DNA of 7,643 nt, taken from assembly GCA_938021445.1 (NCBI GenBank), contig CALIGR010000074.1, positions 1-7,643 on the forward strand, written 5' to 3'. Origin of the DNA: an uncultured Candidatus Altimarinota bacterium. Its GTDB lineage: Bacteria; Patescibacteriota; Gracilibacteria; UBA4473. The notes below the pieces were generated by a model. It did no database searches and was not told where the DNA came from. It saw only the letters and a program-made list of their open reading frames with translations. Position 1 is the stretch's first letter; every line of letters begins with the position of its first letter. A program made the translations under genes and the position numbers. This document shows positions 5,345 through 7,643 of this stretch, piece by piece.

Positions 5345-6955
5345 TTAATTTTCTTGAAGTACGGCCTTAACTAAACCATCAAAGAGTGGATGTGGTTTAA
5401 ACGGTCGGCTGATCAGCTCTGGATGAAACTGAACGGCAATCATGTAAGGGTGTGACTTGTTTTCGACGATTTCTACCAGTTTGGATTTTGGATGTCGTCC
5501 AGAAATGATAAAGTCAGAACCTTCATAATGACTTAAGAAGTCATCATTAAACTCATACCGATGTCGGTGCCGTTCTGAGATTTGATCCGCGCCATACACT
5601 TTATGTGCGAGAGTCCCCTTCTCTATATTACAATCATAAGCTCCAAGTCGCATCGTGCCTCCTTTACGCTTAATGTTTTTCTGCTCTGGGATGAAGTGTA
5701 TTACGTGGTTTTTGGATTTTCCGTCTTCATCAAATTCCTCGGAGTTGGCGTCCTTTATCCCCAAGACGTTTCTCGCAAATTCAATGGCCATGATCTGACT
5801 TCCCAGGCATAACCCTAAGTACGGTTTCCCCGTCGTTCGACAGTACTCAGCGACTTTTATTTTCCCCTCGATGCCTCGATTTCCAAATCCACCAGGGACA
5901 ACCACCGCTGAAACTTTTTCCAACTGCGCCCAAGCTTCTTCATCTTTTTCATTTATTTTCTCCGTATCAATCCACTCAATTTCTACTTTCCGATTGTACT
6001 TAAATCCGGCTGACTTCAGCGCTTCTACAACCGACAAATACGCATCATCTAGATCATTGTATTTCCCAGCAATCCCAATGTGTAGTTCTTTCTTCGCTGA
6101 CATGATTTTCTTCACCCCAGTTTCCCATTCTGAAAGATCAAACTCCAGCGCATCTCCAAGTCTTAGTTTGTCTTTGAGTATTTCTCCTAGTTTATATTTC
6201 TCAAATCGAAGCGGCACTTCGTAGATCGTCTTCACCGTTTCGGCTGGGATCACACACTCAACCGGCACATCACAAAAATACGCTACTTTTTTGAGAAGCT
6301 TCTTTGGGATCTTCACATCCGCTCGACAAAAGATCACGTCTGGATGAATCCCCAGCCTTCTCAGTTCTCGCACCGAAAGTTGTGTCGGCTTGGTCTTGAG
6401 CTCTTTCGAAGCCATCAAATAAGGAAGCAGCGTCGCGTGCTGAGAAACTACATCCGAACCGTAGTCATTTTTCATCTGGCGGATCACTTCTACAAAAGGC
6501 TCGGCCTCGATATCTCCGACCGTCCCCCCAATCTCTACCACCAACACATCCACCTTCATATCTTTCGCCGCTTTTTCTACTTTTGCTCTGATTTTATTGG
6601 TAATGTGGGGTACCACCTGAATCGTTCCTCCTAAGTACTTCCCTTCTCGCTCCTCATTGAGCACTTCTGAATACACCCTGCCTGTCGTTACCGTGCACAC
6701 CCCACTCAGTGGTGTGTCTATAAATCGTTCGTAATGACCAAGATCCAGGTCTGTTTCGCTTCCATCATCTAGCACAAAAACTTCTCCGTGCTGAAAAGGA
6801 CTCATTGTTCCTGGGTCTACATTGAGATAAGGATCCAATTTCATAATCGCCACCTTCAACCCAGCCGATTTTAGTATCGCTGCCGTTGATGAGGCGATAA
6901 TCCCCTTCCCTAAACTACTACAGACTCCCCCAGTCACAAAGATGTACTTTGACAT
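5345..6955 (-). CDS. pyrG: CTP synthase
   Basis: This enzyme makes CTP from UTP, ATP and glutamine in the cytoplasm, the last step of pyrimidine nucleotide synthesis. It has 536 residues, the usual length. The synthase domain (about 1-270) has the P-loop-like FVTGGVCSSLGKGI (6-19), LDPYLNVDPGTMSPFQHGEV (40-59), YLGGTIQVVPHITN (107-120), EIGGTVGDIE (141-150) and KTKPTQLSVRELR (187-199). The class I glutaminase domain (about 290-536) has PGGFGNRG (354-361), the nucleophile C383 in GLCLGSQ, MRLG (435-438) and the H511/E513 pair in VQFHPE. GLCLGSQ replaces the commoner GLCLGMQ, a mild variant. The ATG at 6955 follows an A/T-rich leader with no Shine-Dalgarno motif. The gene converges on the plus-strand toxin-antitoxin genes with no clear terminator between them. 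Confidence 0.97.
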   Translation of the reverse strand: MSKYIFVTGGVCSSLGKGIIASSTAAILKSAGLKVAIMKLDPYLNVDPGTMSPFQHGEVFVLDDGSETDLDLGHYERFIDTPLSGVCTVTTGRVYSEVLNEEREGKYLGGTIQVVPHITNKIRAKVEKAAKDMKVDVLVVEIGGTVGDIEAEPFVEVIRQMKNDYGSDVVSQHATLLPYLMASKELKTKPTQLSVRELRRLGIHPDVIFCRADVKIPKKLLKKVAYFCDVPVECVIPAETVKTIYEVPLRFEKYKLGEILKDKLRLGDALEFDLSEWETGVKKIMSAKKELHIGIAGKYNDLDDAYLSVVEALKSAGFKYNRKVEIEWIDTEKINEKDEEAWAQLEKVSAVVVPGGFGNRGIEGKIKVAEYCRTTGKPYLGLCLGSQIMAIEFARNVLGIKDANSEEFDEDGKSKNHVIHFIPEQKNIKRKGGTMRLGAYDCNIEKGTLAHKVYGADQISERHRHRYEFNDDFLSHYEGSDFIISGRHPKSKLVEIVENKSHPYMIAVQFHPELISRPFKPHPLFDGLVKAVLQEN

Positions 6956-7007
6956 TCGAAAAATTTAAAAAATGAAGTTTTGGTAGCTTTGACGGGGTGG
7001 GTTTTAC

Positions 7008-7038
7008 AAAAAAATTCCCGCATGTCTCTACGGGATTT
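7008..7038 (-). terminator. terminator-like hairpin upstream of pyrG
   Basis: On the minus strand a 5-bp stem, TCCCG (7035-7031) with CGGGA (7020-7016), has a 10-nt loop and is extended past one mismatch by A-T pairs. It is followed by seven T residues (7014-7008). It points the same way as pyrG and ends about 52 bp before its start. The only upstream minus-strand gene seen is the one ending at 7481, beyond the oppositely oriented tRNA gene, so a leader attenuator for pyrG is as likely as a plain terminator. Confidence 0.5.
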
Positions 7039-7090
7039 CAGTGTATGAATAAATAAGCGAAGACGCAATGAGTTTTTAAAAAATTATCAC

Positions 7091-7118
7091 TTGATTTTAA
7101 AACTCGGACTTCTAAAAT
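7091..7118 (+). promoter_or_regulatory. probable tRNA-Gln promoter
   Basis: TTGATT (7091-7096) and TAAAAT (7113-7118) are 16 bp apart on the plus strand. They predict a transcript start near 7125, about 24 nt before the mature tRNA 5' end. Confidence 0.5.
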
Positions 7119-7148
7119 CCTCTAGCTCTTTTGAGCGTAAAATAATGA

Positions 7149-7223
7149 TGGGGTGTCGCCAAGTGGTAAGGCAGCGGCTTTTGGTGCCGCCATTCGGGGG
7201 TTCGAGTCCCTCCACCCCAGCCA
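7149..7223 (+). tRNA. tRNA-Gln (anticodon UUG)
   Basis: A full cloverleaf is visible. The acceptor stem is TGGGGTG (7149-7155) with CACCCCA (7213-7219); the D stem is GCC/GGC (7158-7160, 7170-7172). The anticodon stem GCGGC/GCCGC (7174-7178, 7186-7190) holds the loop TTTTGGT with anticodon TTG at 7181-7183. The T arm is GGGGG-TTCGAGT-CCCTC, the discriminator base is G7220, and the CCA end is encoded (7221-7223). It reads CAA (and CAG by wobble) codons. The first pair is U1-A72, the known GatCAB recognition feature of bacterial tRNA-Gln, which fits charging by the indirect route through Glu-tRNA(Gln) and the gatB product of this window. It is flanked by its own promoter and terminator, so it appears to be a single-gene transcript. 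Confidence 0.97.
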
Positions 7224-7261
7224 AAATACTTTCGAGAGCTTATGCTCTGGAAAGTATTTTT
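7223..7261 (+). terminator. intrinsic terminator of tRNA-Gln
   Basis: A long hairpin starts at the last base of the CCA end. AAAATACTTTC (7223-7233) pairs perfectly with GAAAGTATTTT (7250-7260), then comes one G-G mismatch, then AGAGC (7235-7239) with GCTCT (7244-7248) around the loop TTAT. The 3' arm runs into five T residues (7257-7261). Its A and T tracts are symmetrical, so it may also stop minus-strand transcripts. Confidence 0.9.
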
Positions 7262-7480
7262 AGTTTAGGATGATGGCTAGAACCCAAGCCCAGGGTTCGC
7301 AACGAAAAACGAGGCTTTATCCGAGTATTTGAGTTTTGCTGTTTTAAATCTTTGATACTACTCGGGGCTTATTTCTTTTTGTAGTAAAACCTTAACAAGC
7401 CCCTTTGAGCTTGATGATAGTCAAAGAACTTATTAAGTTCAATGTACTATAGGGTGCACGGGCACTAAGAGCGGTTTATC
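7262..7480. other. non-coding stretch rich in inverted repeats
   Basis: No convincing gene is seen; the longest start-to-stop read noticed is 19 codons (7273-7332). The stretch holds a series of short perfect inverted repeats: GAACCC/GGGTTC (7280-7285, 7293-7298), CCGAGTA/TACTCGG (7321-7327, 7359-7365), GGGGCTT/AAGCCCC (7364-7370, 7397-7403), CTTTGA/TCAAAG (7403-7408, 7421-7426), the palindrome GAACTTATTAAGTTC (7426-7440) and GTGC/GCAC (7454-7457, 7462-7465). Some overlap and are mutually exclusive. This could be a structured RNA, the 3' region of the minus-strand gene, or a set of repeats. I saw no RNase P, tmRNA or SRP RNA signature in it. Confidence 0.4.
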
Positions 7481-7643
7481 TTATGCTTTTAAATACACCA
7501 ACCCTTTTCCTTTTCCTTGAGTCCTAAGTCGTTTATTAGTGACTAAATTTTGTAGATCTTTTTTGAGTGTAGGGCGTTTAATCTGAGGTAATTTTTGTTG
7601 AATATCTCGAATTGGAAGTAATTCGTCTCCTGTAAACAAACTT
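7481..7643 (-). CDS. C-terminal end of a protein with a winged-helix-like domain (runs off right edge)
   Basis: On the minus strand a frame enters from the right edge and stays open for 53 codons to TAA at 7483-7481. It reads LLPIRDIQQKLPQIKRPTLK (about residues 8-27) followed by KDLQNLVTNKRLRTQGKGKG and then LVYLKA. The order is a helix, a recognition-like helix with RPTLKKDLQNL, and a basic glycine-rich wing ending in a tyrosine strand, the look of a DeoR/MarR-like winged helix at the very C-terminus of a protein. Such ends occur on Fic-family proteins and on some ATP-binding regulators, as well as on plain repressors, so the full identity cannot be given. No strong terminator follows its stop. 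Confidence 0.6.
   Translation of the reverse strand, partial: SLFTGDELLPIRDIQQKLPQIKRPTLKKDLQNLVTNKRLRTQGKGKGLVYLKA

Noticed and set aside
5335..5377. GGTTTAG/CTAAACC inverted repeat as a terminator between the convergent toxin and pyrG genes
   Set aside because: The loop is 29 nt, the stem is only 7 bp, one arm lies inside pyrG coding sequence, and no T run follows.
7273..7332. Plus-strand 19-codon frame after the tRNA terminator
   Set aside because: Too short, no ribosome-binding site or promoter of its own, and no recognisable sequence.
1..7643. CRISPR array or phage-like gene set
   Set aside because: No regularly spaced repeats and no phage structural or recombinase genes were seen; the window is mostly housekeeping genes.

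Overview
The window looks like a piece of a Candidate Phyla Radiation (Patescibacteria) chromosome. The evidence is: short, compact housekeeping genes of moderately low GC; start codons preceded by A/T-rich tracts with no Shine-Dalgarno motif; a dispersed CPR-style repeat whose translation contains AYAKASAD; and a Phd/RelE pair of a kind I associate with these genomes. A Peregrinibacteria/Gracilibacteria-type lineage is possible, but phylum placement is from memory and not proven. The standard genetic code fits: every gene reads through without in-frame TGA, and all stops seen are TAA or TAG.

Left part, minus strand (1-2457): gatB (subunit B of the Asp/Glu-tRNA amidotransferase) is followed, after a 100-bp gap carrying a GC-rich composite repeat, by a 77-residue single-pass membrane protein of unknown function. 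The stop of that gene directly abuts the start of a polyprenyl glycosylphosphotransferase-like membrane protein that runs off the left edge.

Middle, plus strand (2458-5341): a short divergent region holds a gatB promoter and a strong terminator-like hairpin lying just upstream of pgk (phosphoglycerate kinase). pgk is followed by ppaC (family II, Mn-dependent pyrophosphatase) and then by a small toxin-antitoxin module (Phd/YefM antitoxin, RelE/ParE toxin) with a clear inverted-repeat operator. Two bases after the toxin stop lies a 48-bp remnant encoding the last 15 residues of a second PpaC, 14 of 15 identical to the intact gene but differing mostly at silent positions. This is the most unusual signal in the window. 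The toxin-antitoxin cassette sits exactly between two diverged copies of the ppaC 3' end, as expected if it entered by recombination at the end of that gene.

Right part: pyrG (CTP synthase, minus strand) converges on the cassette. Its stop is three bases from the remnant's stop, so the older arrangement was probably ppaC and pyrG end to end. Upstream of pyrG is another terminator-like hairpin in the pyrG direction. A tRNA-Gln(UUG) gene with its own promoter and a strong terminator follows on the plus strand. It carries the U1-A72 pair recognised by GatCAB, which links it to gatB in the same window. A 219-bp non-coding stretch rich in inverted repeats separates it from the 3' end of a minus-strand gene with a winged-helix-like C-terminus that runs off the right edge.
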